Below, in pieces: positions 1 to 12,138 of a DNA stretch of 64,000 nucleotides. Numbering within the stretch: position 1 is the first letter of the stretch; each line of letters begins with the position of its first letter. The notes below the pieces were generated by a model. The model was not told where the DNA came from. It ran no database searches and saw only the letters and a list, made by a program, of their open reading frames with translations. The position numbers and the translations under genes are program-made. This DNA comes from Arabidopsis thaliana (taxonomy: Eukaryota; Streptophyta; Magnoliopsida; Brassicales; Brassicaceae): contig NC_003075.7 of the NCBI RefSeq assembly GCF_000001735.4, positions 9,425,001 to 9,489,000 on the forward strand, read 5' to 3'.

Positions 1-3000
1 CCGAGTCGTTCAATGGATCCTTCAACGCTTCCTCAAAGAGCTTTGGGTACACATTACCGTCGTAACGGCCAAGAACCGAGTTCAAGTAATGGTCGGTGTA
101 ATTGAAGGCGTCCACAAGTGCAACCGCATTAGGCCGGACCTAAAAGAAGCAACAAAAACGTGTTAAAACTTAGCTTAAAAAGGAATCAAATGCAGAGATG
201 GAGAGAGAGAGGAAGAAAGAACCTGAGTGTATAAGGAACGGAGCTGGTCGTTAGCAAGAGAGGCTTGTTTGGGAGTGATGCAGTTAGTGGAGAGGAAATC
301 GCCGAGATGTTTGTGGAGGAGATAAAGAGCATAAATGTAACACAGATTATTCAGCTGTTTCTTCACTCCTTTGCCACCTATGTCTTGCTCCAGTTTCGCT
401 ATGAACCTAACCAAGACAAAGATCACAAAATTCAGGAACTGACATTGAGAGGGAGAATCATTAACTTGTTTGATACGTGTAAACGGTGAAGAAGAAGATT
501 ACTTGGAAACAACAATCAATTGGCAATGAGCAATAGCGGCCTCAACCAAATCAGCCAAGAGCTCTTGGAATCCTGCAGACAGGAAGAATTTGTGAGAGTT
601 TGGTCCTTTGGCTTATGAGCTGACATGGCAACCAATTGTTCTGGATTCATGGAGTTAGAAGAGTACCTTGTTCCTGATTCTCAAACTTGCTGAGATTTTT
701 GGCACACGTAACAGCCATTCTGAGAGCCCTAGCTTCGAAAGCTTCCAGTACAACATCAGGGTTTAACCAATCCTCAGCTACATGCCCAAAAAAAAAAACC
801 AACTTTATCATTAACTCGGGAATTATATTGAGACAAGATCATTAGTTTGTAGTTGTAGCAGGACGAAGAAAAAGACATTTAAACTTGAAAACTCACCCTT
901 TTGAACACCAGAACGACATTGCAAAAGATGTGCTGCCCGGCCCATATAAGCAGTTGTGCCAACAGGAACCTTTCCAGATCCCAGCTGGGCGACTGTCTTC
1001 ATGAGGAATCGAGCAACCTAAACAATAGCGTGAATTGAATTGTCGGAAACATTGGGGAAACAACAATGAACCAAACACTTCAAAAGCGGTTAAATGTGGT
1101 TTGCATATCAACCAGAAAAAAAACAAAAAAAAACAAATTGCAGGTGACAAAAAGCCAAAATAAAATATGAAACAGAAGAAATTGACATAAACCTGCAATT
1201 AACCATATCTAAGAAAGTACAAAGCTCACAATACGAAAGCAATTTGAGCTGACAGAAGTCCAGAGAGACATAAGATAACGAGCCACATGCTAAGAAATCT
1301 ATTTGAGCTGACAGATTTATTCTAGTAAGTGAGAATAGCTCGCAGTTGATGACAAATACCTGTAATTGCAGCACAACATTGTCTCCTTCGTATGTGCAGG
1401 CAGGAACATATACAGCAAACAGCTCGGGGAGCCCACTGCACCACAAGTATCCATGTCCACCACATAACTTACGACATTCTTCAATGCCATCCTGCACCCA
1501 ATAGTACCCTTAAGCTGAATTTTCAACTCTAAATACACCTCCAAACAATGTCAAGGAGGGAACAAACTTCCAACATGTGAGCAGTTGGATCCTCAGAGAA
1601 ACGAAACCAATCAATCTAGTCTAGTGAGTATAAAGGATCAGCTCTGGAACTTACCGCAGTGGCTGTGGTGGTGAGAGACTTCAATCCTGCAGTGCATGCA
1701 TGAGCCTCAGGCAAAGTTGCGAAATCACTAGCCGCCAGTCTTTCAGTTACATCCGTGTACAGCCATTTTAGCCACTCTCCAACAAATCGAAATGCATATG
1801 CAGATGCTAGCAGAGGAAATAGCCTGTTCTGCTGAGTTTTATAATCAATCACCTGTGATAACAACAAGCATAAATATATCACATTCCCTTTTCTAGCCAA
1901 CATAATAGTCAGCAGACGTTGATGAGAGTTTTAAAAAGCTATGCAAAACCAAGCCGAAGAAAAACAGTTCACCAGAAACTTACAGACAAATTTGGCTAAA
2001 TATGCAAAATATTCTTACAAGCAAAGTTTTTCAAGGTAAAATAGACTTTGAAATTTGTTATGATCCAACATCAATGGGTGTAAACAACCATGCGTATCCT
2101 TGATTTTTGAATAAGTACCTGTGTCTCAATGCCACCATTATGTGCGCCAAATTGCCTCCGCACTGCACTGTATCTTGTAGCTATGCAAACTGCTCGAGAT
2201 AGTGCATTGGAAGCATCAGCCACAATTGTTTGTCTCACATACACCATAGTACCATATACCAGCTGCTTTGGAACATCCGATGGAACATATTCTCCTTCTC
2301 TTGTAACTTTTGACAGCCTGAAACGTTTTGAAAGAGGAGAAAAATGTAGAACCATAAGCCCGAGTTTATGCACAAGCAATTTCCTCTAGAACTATCATTA
2401 CATCGTGAATGCTAATTAAAATCAGACCCGAAAGGCAAAGAGAGAGGACCTCATGAGCATTTGATCTCTAGGAATGCGAACATGATCAAACATAAGAAAC
2501 CCGTTGTCCATTGAATTATATGCTCCATTTCCCATCTTTGTCCCGATATCACCAACAGTTATATTCGGAAGAGGAGAATGATCTTCTAAGCTTCGCAGTT
2601 GCACGATGAATCCTGGAAGAGAAAGTTTAAGAAAGCAATACCCAAGCAAGAAAAATTGAACAAAAAAAAAATACTGGAAACTTTTCCCGGTACATACCAT
2701 GGATACCGTAGTCTTTTCCGTTAGTTATGAGACGAGCGTAAACAACAGCATGAGTAGAAACTTTTCCCAAACCACCAGGCCACCACTATTCAAACAATCA
2801 AGACAGATGAAAATCTTACACAACCAAGAGAAACTGTGCATAATACTCAATCAAAGGCTTCTTGGTATACTTACTTTGGATGCAGTCTGAGTTGGAGTGT
2901 GAATTACAAACTCATCAGTCTTGGGATCAAATGTGGCAGTTGTCTCAAGTCCTTGAACATTTGAGCCATGACCAAGCTCAGTCTGTGCATAACACCCAAT

Positions 3001-3689
3001 AATCTGCATCTTATTGGCCAGCGACAACCACTTCTTCTGCTGCTCCTCTGTACCCTGCCCCTTAATAGCAGGCACAAACATTCCCTATAGAGCAGAGATA
3101 CAAAAACAATGAATCAAAGAATCAAAATCCTGTCTCCAGAAGATAAATGAGACGCAGGTAGTACCCAGTGCAGATCCACATAGGCAGGCTGGTCGATAAA
3201 GTGCCTCAATCTTCCTGCTTCTTCCTCTGTAACAAACAAAAAATGAAAGAGCACAATAATAAGACGCAATCAAAAAACCTTGATAACAATACGTGTGTGA
3301 GAACAATCCATACCATTGAGACGAAGCTCGATAATCCTTTTAAACGCATGGGCACATTTTCTCAACGTACTCTTAAACAGCTCCTTCCTACTCAACCGAG
3401 CTCGATTGCTTTTCTCAAATACCTATATAAACAAGATTGAGAAATTCACAAATCTAAGAGAGACCTAATCATATTCCCTCGCCGCAAAAACATTTCCCGG
3501 AATCCAAACGAAACCAGAACAAAAATCAACGAGAATCGCGAAGAAATTCACCGGATCGCTGGCGACAAGGCGGGCAATTCGATCGGAAACCTCAAAAGCG
3601 TGGCGGGAACCAGCCCAGACGATCTTCATATCCTCAACGTCGAACTCTGCTTTGTTTCTCTCATCGGCGAGGTGATCAATTCCTTCCAT
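1..3689 (-). CDS. ACX1: Peroxisomal acyl-CoA oxidase 1, 3' end outside window
   Basis: Oxidises medium- to long-chain acyl-CoA to trans-2-enoyl-CoA with FAD in the peroxisome; in Arabidopsis it serves fatty-acid beta-oxidation and the side-chain shortening step of jasmonate synthesis (family knowledge). Fourteen coding exons read on the minus strand: 3552-3689, 3314-3422, 3165-3226, 2875-3084, 2698-2785, 2450-2612, 2119-2317, 1655-1852, 1360-1491, 1017-897, 777-667, 572-503, 406-223, 139-1. They give 641 codons, against 664 residues expected, so only about 23 residues with the PTS1 signal are missing. Visible: start [16 protein letters not shown]; flavin-region [12 protein letters not shown] and WWPGGLGK; the catalytic glutamate in ACTYEGDN (exon 9). 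Every join is GT-AG and keeps frame. The ATG at 3689 is the only one that fits the family start. It looks intact. Confidence 0.97.
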
Positions 3690-3839
3690 GATTCGTAATT
3701 CAGAATCTAGTAGCTAAACACTCAAAAGTTTCTCGAGAAAACTCTCAGAGATGATAGGAAAAAAAAAAAAAAAAAACAGAGGGAGAAAAAGAAGGACAAT
3801 GCCTCACTCTACCGATTTAATTGCAGAGTAGTTGGAAGA

Positions 3840-4973
3840 ACAATTAAGCTTTTTATTTCGGAGATAAAAGAAGAGAAAGACAAATTGATTTAAATATAGA
3901 CTCTTTTTTTTCTTCTTTCTATAATTAATATATTTTGGGTTTATCTTTTTCTCAGATCCACTCTCCGACATAGATAAAACCCACGTGGAAAATAATAAAT
4001 TTTGGATTATATATTCCTAATATAAGTTAATTAGTCAACGAATGTTGAAAACAAATTAAGTTGTTTGCAAATAAAACCTCGCAAGTATGGAATAATGTGA
4101 TTTTTTCCCCCTCATATATATATTTGACTAAGAAAAAAAGGATATCTACGTATAGAAAATTTTATATGCTGTATAACAAAGGATATTTGACAGACAAAAA
4201 GTGGTTGTATTTCAGTATTTGTGTACTAAAATAAAATTTAAAATATCGTTAAATCAGATGTGTGGATAATTTTTTTTTCTTTTTCCCATATGTGTTTCCA
4301 TATGAATTAGTAAATGCATGCATCTGAAGAACATGTTGATAAAAAGAAGATAAAATAGTTAGATTGAAGATAAGATAATGTTTTGTTATCTTGTGTTTAA
4401 AATAGTATTTTGTTCCAACTTTGCAGGTATAGTAGCGTTATGCACATTTCGAAGAAAATAAAAATAAGATTTAAGGGCCCGAATGGTGACTGCGTTTTGC
4501 AGGTTCAAATAATAACGAAAATACATAAATATATATATATATATATATAGATTTTGATATTGAAATGTGATTTTGGGTATGGTCTATGTCAACATTCATT
4601 TGTGTTTTTGTGTCTGTCAAATGCATTTGCTTGTCAACTGTATGGTAAAACTTGATTAATATTTGTGTTTCCTTCAAAGTATAGTTAAGTAATTACACTT
4701 GTATACAACCGTATTATTCTCGTAAATATTAAAATGTTTGTCTTTTGAATTGAAACAGTAATGTCCCTATAAACCACAGAAAATTCGCCATGTGTATGAG
4801 TATGGTCCAAACACGTAAACGCCCATTCAAGTTCCACGGCTTTTAAACGTGTCTATCTTTGAGACTTTGACTGACTAATCATTTTCAAGTTCCATAAGTT
4901 TCACTAATTAAACATTATGGTACGTAGAAGTTTGAACACTATTTTTTTCTTACATTTCGTCACAAACATAAGA
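3840..4973. other. Intergenic, ACX1 promoter and 3' flank of the next gene
   Basis: No coding frame with family support. It holds the ACX1 leader and promoter (the ATG is at 3689 on the minus strand, a poly-A tract lies at 3760-3776) and a short TA dinucleotide run near 4529-4550. The rest is AT-rich DNA in which I see nothing further. Confidence 0.6.
4529..4550. repeat. TA dinucleotide microsatellite
   Basis: About eleven uninterrupted AT/TA units in the intergenic region downstream of the first dioxygenase gene. Likely length-polymorphic between accessions; no function is implied. Confidence 0.8.
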
Positions 4974-7316
4974 CTAGGAAGTGGCGTATGTTAGCCTGAA
5001 ACGCTCCTTGATATAGTCGCCGGCGAGAATAGGCGGGAATCTGCACCGATGGAACTAAATCTTTATGAGAGAAGGACTAAACTTTTATTCTTTTACACTT
5101 GAAGACCAAATGATTTAACAAACGTGTAACGTGCCTCTCCTCACACCCTTAAATTGGATTAAGATTCAAGAAGAAATACCTTGGGGGACAAGTTTCGCTG
5201 CAACAACTCTCCAAGCATTTCACATTACAATCTGGATTGGGATCTAAGAAGAACACCACCTACAAAAAACTTTTCCTTTAAATAACTCAAAACTTTATCA
5301 ATTTGTATAGAAATTAGAAAGAAAGAAACAAGACAAAGCTACCGAGTAACGTTCTTTTCCCACCGGCATCACTCTGTGCAATGTAGACCTAAACCCATTA
5401 CAAGAAAATACGAAATGTGAAGAACGCATAAAAACCGCACTCACGACTAGGTAAACTGGTTTAAGTTTACCGAAACAATCCATTGGTCCATCTCTCCATC
5501 ATATCACCAATGTTGACTATAAACGCCCTGCGGTTACAGAAAGTCCCCGGATTTCAACAATCATTTCTCATCATAAACTAGTAGCTAAGAAAAGCTAGAC
5601 TTACCCTTTAATTCCAGGGACATCTTCCCAAATGTGTGGTTGTTTCGATTTGTCTCTACAAACCTAAGAGTTCAGTTCAAAGACAGTGTAAGAACATAAG
5701 GTTACTAATAGAAGATTATGACGAGAAATTCAGAGATATTGACCTGAAGTCCTGGAACTCCATCAGTCAAAAGAAGAGTGACCATTCCATAATCTGAGTG
5801 AGCTGAGGCACCATACGTTTCAACATCTGACGAAATCACTTCACCTATAATCATAACAAGTGCAGAGATCAAAACCTGACTCAAACTCCCGGAATGTGGC
5901 TTAAGTTTCCACTGATTACATATGTTACGATCTAACTCTGACCAAAGTTCATTAAGATTAATATCAAGCCAACCAGAACTTTTTGATGTACATAGACACA
6001 CCTGGATATCGTAAGAGGCGAACAACTGCTGTAGGATCATTCAAGGCTCCAACTTTTTCGAAGAAGTCCTCATCTAAATCCAATGCTAAGGCAATCAAGC
6101 CAAGCAATTTTCTACCCACGGACCTTAAAGCAGGAATGCAAACACACAACTAGCAAGTTGATCCAGGAAAGTAATATGGAAATTGCAAATAAAAGAGAGG
6201 AAATACTCATGAAACAGCCTAATCTACTTACAATTTATGACCTGAAAAGAATTTTTCATTTGTACTACCGATGTACTTGGCTAAAATAGACTATATTTAT
6301 TCCTACCATCAAGGTTTAAATCTAACTGTTGAAATGAACTTGAAACCTATTCTCAACTGAGAATATAGGTATGAAGTTTTAGTTTGAGATTCACTTTGAA
6401 GAAGAACGACAAGAGAGCAACTGCTTACAGGACATTCTTGTAGTAAGTTTCCATGGTTTGCCTCCATGATGGCAAGATACCTTTAACATACACATAATCC
6501 GTGACCGTGAGAGATTGAAATTAAAACAGATTAATGAAACAGTTAGGAAGAAATTACCTTCAGAAGGCCATTGGTTAGGGTAACGTTGAGCTAGAACACC
6601 TTCCAAAGAGCCAAAATAGAAGCTTTCCTTGGAATCACCTAACAAGGAAATATCAACTTTATAGACTAGCTCAGCAAACAAAAAACAAGCCACATATGCA
6701 AAAAATGCAAACCTATGGAGCTCAAGGACGGGTCAAGTTTCTCAGCATACAACGGAGTATAACCGAGCAAATCACGGCGGAGTAAAGCCATCTTTTCCTC
6801 TAATGGGAGATTAAAGAAGCCTTTGCTCTCCTTAAAAACCCCTTCCAATTAATTCTTCCGGATCATGATCCTGACATAGAAGAATCCATGTTCAAGACAT
6901 GCCTTACATACGTAACAAAAGCAAACAGTTCACCAGCAATCATAGAGACATATCTCAAACAAAGATTGTCTATACACAAAGACCTCCTCCAAATAAATAA
7001 CACAGACCATAAATTGAGATACTCAAAATCTTAAAACGCCAATTAGAGCGATTCAACAAAAAAAAAAAAGATAAACCAATCTTCGTCAATTGATGCTACA
7101 GGTACTAGTTCTATCATCATCGTCACTTACCTATCGGCGAAAAAACAAGTGAAAATGAAAATTGAATTCCCTAAAATCCTATCACTAGTAGAAGCAGGAG
7201 AAGCAATGTTTCTACACTAGTAGAAGCAGGAGACGAACCTGACGAATCAATTGAGTAGTGGAGATTTTTTCCGGCGAAGAAAGATCGATGATCGGAAGAA
7301 GAAGCGACGTATCCAT
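4974..7316 (-). CDS. 2OG-Fe(II) dioxygenase, tandem copy 1, with in-frame stop in exon 2
   Basis: Member of the 2-oxoglutarate/Fe(II) oxygenase superfamily of the DIOX/isopenicillin-N-synthase-like type; substrate unknown. Exons (minus): 7239-7316, 6713-6902, 6558-6638, 6429-6480, 6002-6123, 5744-5844, 5605-5663, 5471-5527, 5343-5388, 5180-5259, 4974-5040. Iron ligands are visible as HSD in GASAHSDYG (exon 6) and the distal His in STLHRV (exon 9); the 2-oxoglutarate RxS motif is RYS in KERYSV. Exon 1 begins MDTSLLLPIIDLSSPEK. Exon 2 starts in the conserved frame (ACLEHGFFYV) and finishes in it (EGVFKESKGFF), but small indels in between leave a TAA at 6849-6851. An internal acceptor at 6831-6832 would start exon 2 at 6830 and give an open 286-residue protein lacking the conserved N-terminal 24 residues of this exon. 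I recall this locus as At4g16765. It is expressed-gene-like but possibly decaying. Confidence 0.8.
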
Positions 7317-9170
7317 TTCGCTTCTCGTAATAGTCACTGTTTCGAAATTGAATTTGCTCTGCCTCTGATCGTTCTGACTGATATGTGTTGAAATTCTCCT
7401 TGCCCGCTTAAGCCTTTTTAACTTCCTTACTTTCCTTAATTGATAAGATCATTACATCGAAATATATATACTACTTCAGTTTTGACCTAATTAAGACACA
7501 ACTCAAGTCCACTTAAAACATTAACTAAACTTTACCTTAACTACCGAAACCCACTGTAATTGGGCTTTAGACAATTTATGGCCCAATGTCCTTTTTCCTT
7601 CTTTCTTTTCGTCTTCATCCTCTTCGTTACTTCTTCTTCTTCTTCTCTCTTTGATTCTCTTCTTCGTTACATCCTTCTGCAACTACTAACCCTCTTTATA
7701 CTCTCACTTATTTCTCTTGTGCCAGGATTGATCAAAGATGAGATTCCAACAATATGGACCATACGACGGTGCTTGCAATTATGAATTTGGTGGAAATTAA
7801 AATATAAAATATTTGCCAATTTAGAAGTGGGGTTTAATGGGCTCATTCAATCTCACATCACAGATTAAGCCCACATTGGTCATAAGCAATAAGGCATGAC
7901 CAAAAGCTAATCAATAACCGTGATTTCCGATTTTAATCGGACAGTTTCTCAACCGTAACCATATAAACTGGTAAAATTTTGTAACTTTTAACTATAAAAA
8001 CAGTTAACTGTAAAAATAAATTAGTTCGGTTAAAAAATTTTTTTTGTAAATGTATCAAAACCGTTAGTTAACTATATGGTAACCGAACAGTTAACCGCAC
8101 TATCAATCGCAGTTAAAAACTTTAACAATATCATTGTAACTGCATATAATGCAAAAATATATATTGAATGTTCAGACAGAGATTTTCAGAAAAATAATTG
8201 ATACCGTCAATGAAAAAATCTACATTAGAAAACAGGTATTTTCTCCACTAAATATGTTGTAATGTATACTGCTCGAAATGAAGAAAATTGGTTTATAACA
8301 TACTTTTTCATTTTAATAAAAGTAGTATTAAAAGTAAGGTAATTTGTAAGATTTCGCCTCTAATATTAACCGTATTGTAATCATCAAATAATTATTATCG
8401 TAATTAACAGTAATTATTTTACCCTATATGTAGTGGTAAGGTTACGATTAAAAATTATAATCGTAACCGATGGTTAAGCAACAGTAACTGTAATAAACGT
8501 AACGTGGCAACCCTAAATAAGGTGAATATCATCCATATCATCATACGAACAAAATACTAAAATTGTCTGGAGAACTCATATCTTTGTATATATGTATTTT
8601 CTTTTGACTTTTGTTACAGAAACTTTTTCGGAGAAAAGTGAAATAGATGAACTAATATCTCGGCGACAAGTGAAAACTCAAACCTATTTACGAACGAACA
8701 AAAATAATATAAGATAGGATTGTCGCTTAAAATCCGCACCTCGAAATATGATGTGGGGAGAGATGCTGCTGAATGAGCAACTCATTCCAAGCTACATCGA
8801 GTACTAGACCACCAACAATGATTACTAAAACTGCAACAATCAACCCCACCACCATAATAATCTGCCCAAGTTTGATCAAAGAGTCTTTTAACTTTGTGTA
8901 AATGCATCCCAAACCTCTTCTTCTTAATGAACATTACCATTTCCATAACGTTTGCTTCCCTCGCCTCCAGTAATTTCAAAGGTTCTTTCAACTTCTTTTG
9001 TCTAATCGACTTTACTATTTGCTCAACCTTTAATCCCATGCCAAAAATCAACCCCCCTTATAGAGATCAAACGTTCTTTTATCTTCTTAAAATGCATCTC
9101 ATACCTCTTCTTTCTAACAGACTTTACCATTTGGTGAATCTTCATTTCCATGCCTTCAGCAAACTCGGTA
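7317..9170. other. Intergenic between the dioxygenase genes, with a low-complexity AACCGTT tract
   Basis: Positions 7317-7900 hold the promoter of copy 1 and pyrimidine-rich DNA. Between about 7915 and 8515 there are many imperfect direct and inverted copies of GGTTAACCG/AACCGTTA-like motifs, ending at GGCAACCCTAA. This composition is common in decayed non-autonomous plant transposons, but I cannot name a family or find clear ends. From 8727 to 9205 on the minus strand are short lysine-rich frames described with the PPR relic. Confidence 0.4.
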
Positions 9171-9290
9171 TGCTCATATCCAGCTTTGGTCCTTCCGGTT
9201 TCCACTCTTCATATATCTTCTCTGCTCCTTGTACATCATCCAGCTTCAACAAAGAGTAATCATTGTTCGATATCCATTATCAATTAGCTG
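8727..9290 (-). pseudogene. Decayed PPR-protein fragment followed by lysine-rich repeats and a hydrophobic segment
   Basis: Read on the minus strand from about 9290, GYRTMI is followed after a one-base slip by SLLKLDDVQGAEKIYEEW and then KPEGPKLDMSIPSLLKA. The pattern LL.L.DV.GAEKI.EEW...DM.IP.LL is characteristic of P-class pentatricopeptide proteins of the At2g20710 type. The frame then breaks. Downstream, two related lysine-rich stretches occur: MVKSVRKKRYEMHFKKIKE near 9150-9100 and IVKSIRQKKLKE near 9025-8990, with KKKRFGMHLHKVK near 8930. A hydrophobic run (IIMVVGLIVAVLVIIVGG) lies in another frame at 8865-8810. No single frame joins these pieces, so I call it a relic. The PPR part is the better supported half. 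Confidence 0.55.
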
Positions 9291-9570
9291 GGAATGTTCA
9301 TACATTGATAGTGGCATTTCATCACACTTGAGGAATTCTTATGAAAAGCAAGACAAGTCATGAACACACTATTTGAAATTTATACGGGATCATAGTCTAC
9401 AATTAATACATTTATCAATCGAAAATACACCTAATTACATTATACTGTTTTAAGTGTTTTATCACCTTTTGGTTTATAATAGCTATTTCATGTCCACGCA
9501 AAAGTGAAACTCAAACATTTGACACATGTCTTATTTAAGAAAACCTGGAGCTTCTCAGTTCTCATATATT

Positions 9571-12138
9571 TTAGTCGGAACCGGAGTACGAGGCGAGGGT
9601 TTGACTGAATCGCTCGTGGAAATAATCTCTGGCCCGGACCGGTGGAAACCTGAGGCAAGAAATTGACAAATCATCTTTTTTTGTTTTTCCAATAAAAGAC
9701 AAAAACTTTCTAGTTATCACAAATCACCCCCAGCATGATGGATGAAAACAGTCAAACTCAAAAGTTTATAACATGAGACAACCAAAATAACGAGTTATTA
9801 CATACTTGGGAGGAGATGTTTCACTACAACAGCTCTCCAAGCACTCTACAACGCAGTTTGGGTCTGGATCGACAAATACAGCCACCTTCAAAGTAATCAA
9901 ACCAATAAGTTAATGTCACGATAATAAAGAGGATTAGTAAAACAGAGACTAATTCAAACAAATTGTACCGTACCGAAAAACGTTCCTTTCCCACTGACAC
10001 CACTCTATGCAATGTTGATCTTAAATCAAGAAGCGATCTTGAATCAAAATATCACCTTATATATGAAATGTAAACTAAAAGTAAGGAATATTTTTTTCGG
10101 TACCGGAAAAGACCATTAGTCCATCTTTCCATAAGGTCGCCGATGTTGACAACAAAAGTCCTTACACAAAATTTCTCACCAAGTTTTAAGACTTTAATTA
10201 CCAATAGTGTTCAATCCACAAAGCCATAATGTTTTAAGCAATTTATATAAAGTATATAACTTACCCCTTTAATACCAGCGACATCTTCCCAAACTTTTGG
10301 TTCTTTATCTTTATCTCTACAAACCTTTTTAGTATACGTAAACATTGTTATAAGAAGTAGAAGAAAACAAAAGAAGACATTCTCAGTTTAAAAAAGATTA
10401 TGAGATGAATACTTGAAGCCCTGCAACTCCATCAGTTGCAAGAAGAGTTATCATTCCAAAATCTGAATGAGCAGAGGCACCACATGTTTCTTCTCCAGAT
10501 GAATTTGATTCTCCTTTAATAATGTGACAAAGAGTAAAGTAAACAAACTAGCAGTGGGTTTTTCTTTTAGAACAGTTTTAGAACAGTTGCTAAAATGTCT
10601 CTAATCAATCCCCAAAATGCTACAAGGTTTGGTAAAAGACCTGAATAACGTAAGAGACGAACAACCGCTGCTTGATCATTGAAAGCTCCCACTTGTTCAA
10701 AGTAGTTTTCCTCTAAATTCAATGCCAAAGCCACTAGGCCAAACAATTTCTTACCAACATCCCTATTAAGAAGCAACAATGACATCTTTAGCCTTAGAAG
10801 TATCTAAGGTGCTAGAGTGACCATTTAGACTTAAGCATGGGGGTATGCATAAGCAGAATTTCCTGCTACTTACATGACATTTTTATAGTAGCATTCCATG
10901 GTTGGCCTCCAAAGCGGCAAAAGCTCTGTAAACATCCATAACACATAAGTTATATATATATAATCAACATAAACAAAAGAAAGAACTATAATTTGAAAGA
11001 AACAATGGGTTTAGAGGCCTAAATGGTTTTGTTACTATTTGCTAAATAGGGTTTATCACCATTTTCATATATCTCACTATTTTCTTCAACTTCATTAAGA
11101 TTTTGTGATTAATTTATATGCTCTTCAATTTTTTCTTATATGTCGAGTTTGGTTTTAGTTATGGTGAAATACGGTTAAAAATTTATAGCTTTAATAAACT
11201 TATCATCTAAATATATAGTTTTTTATTTTATTTCTTATATTTTTGTTTTTTCAGTGTTATAGTTCATAACTTTCGAGAAGTCGTTAGAATTTTCTAATGT
11301 TAGTTTTGAATTTAAAATGTTTTGGATTCAAGATAGCTCATAATTATTTTAAAATTTTTAAAAAATTGTTGTTAATTTAACATGAGTAAGTTCTTTATCT
11401 TTTAAAAATTATGATTTACTGACTAGATGATCACAGAATTCCTGTTTGCTCTCATCTAGTCCACATAGTAGAGTTGGCAAAGAGTTTACCTTCAAGAGGC
11501 CACTTGTTAGGGTAAAGTTGACCCAAAACTCCTTCTGAAGATCCAAAAGTGAACATCTCCTTGGAATCACCTGTTTGTATGAAAACTCAAATGACACATT
11601 CCACTTTTTGGAACCAAAACGCAAATAATTGAAACACATGAATCCAGTCATTGGACAAATCAAAGCAATTTCATGAGCTATTATACTATCAAGAACCTAT
11701 GGAGGTGGAAGATGATTCAAGTTTCTCGTCGTATAACGGTGAGTAACCACGAAAACCATGACGAGCCATCACCATCTTCTCATCAAGAGGAAGGGAGAAT
11801 AGTTTCTTGCTCTCTATTAACACTCCTTCCATCAACTCTTCCGAAACGCCATGGTTCGTAAGATAGAAGAATCCATGATCCAAGCAAGCCTAAACAATTG
11901 GATATTTAAGCATCACAATATCATTCTAAAACACTATTATCGACAACCGACATTTCTACAGTAATATAAGAACCATTTACTGTTTAGAGTATAAATAATA
12001 CAATCAATATCTTCGTTTTGTTACCATGAAAAAAAAGACAAGGGGGAGAAGAAGAAGAACCTGACGAATCAATCGGGAAGTAGAGAGCTTCTCCGGCGAA
12101 GAAAGATCGATGATCGGAAGTTTCAGAGCTGTTCCCAT
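9571..12138 (-). CDS. 2OG-Fe(II) dioxygenase, tandem copy 2
   Basis: Paralogue of the gene at 4974-7316, with the same 11-exon plan and mostly identical exon lengths (78, 193, 81, 52, 122, 101, 60, then 57 or 71, 46, 80, 79 nt). Exons (minus): 12061-12138, 11697-11889, 11490-11570, 10874-10925, 10641-10762, 10413-10513, 10265-10324, 10104-10174 or 10104-10160, 9974-10019, 9806-9885, 9571-9649. Motifs: FFYLTNHGVSEEL in exon 2, iron ligands HSD in GASAHSDFG, distal His in STLHRV, RxS as RFS. The exon 7 donor carries one extra G compared with copy 1, so the acceptor matching copy 1 (start 10160) shifts the frame. An acceptor 14 nt further upstream (start 10174) restores it, giving 320 residues and inserting KFCVR. 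I recall this locus as At4g16770. Substrate unknown; a soluble enzyme is expected. Confidence 0.85.

Noticed and set aside
7915..8515. Named transposon in the AACCGTT-rich tract
   Set aside because: No terminal inverted repeats, target duplication or coding remnant could be identified by eye.
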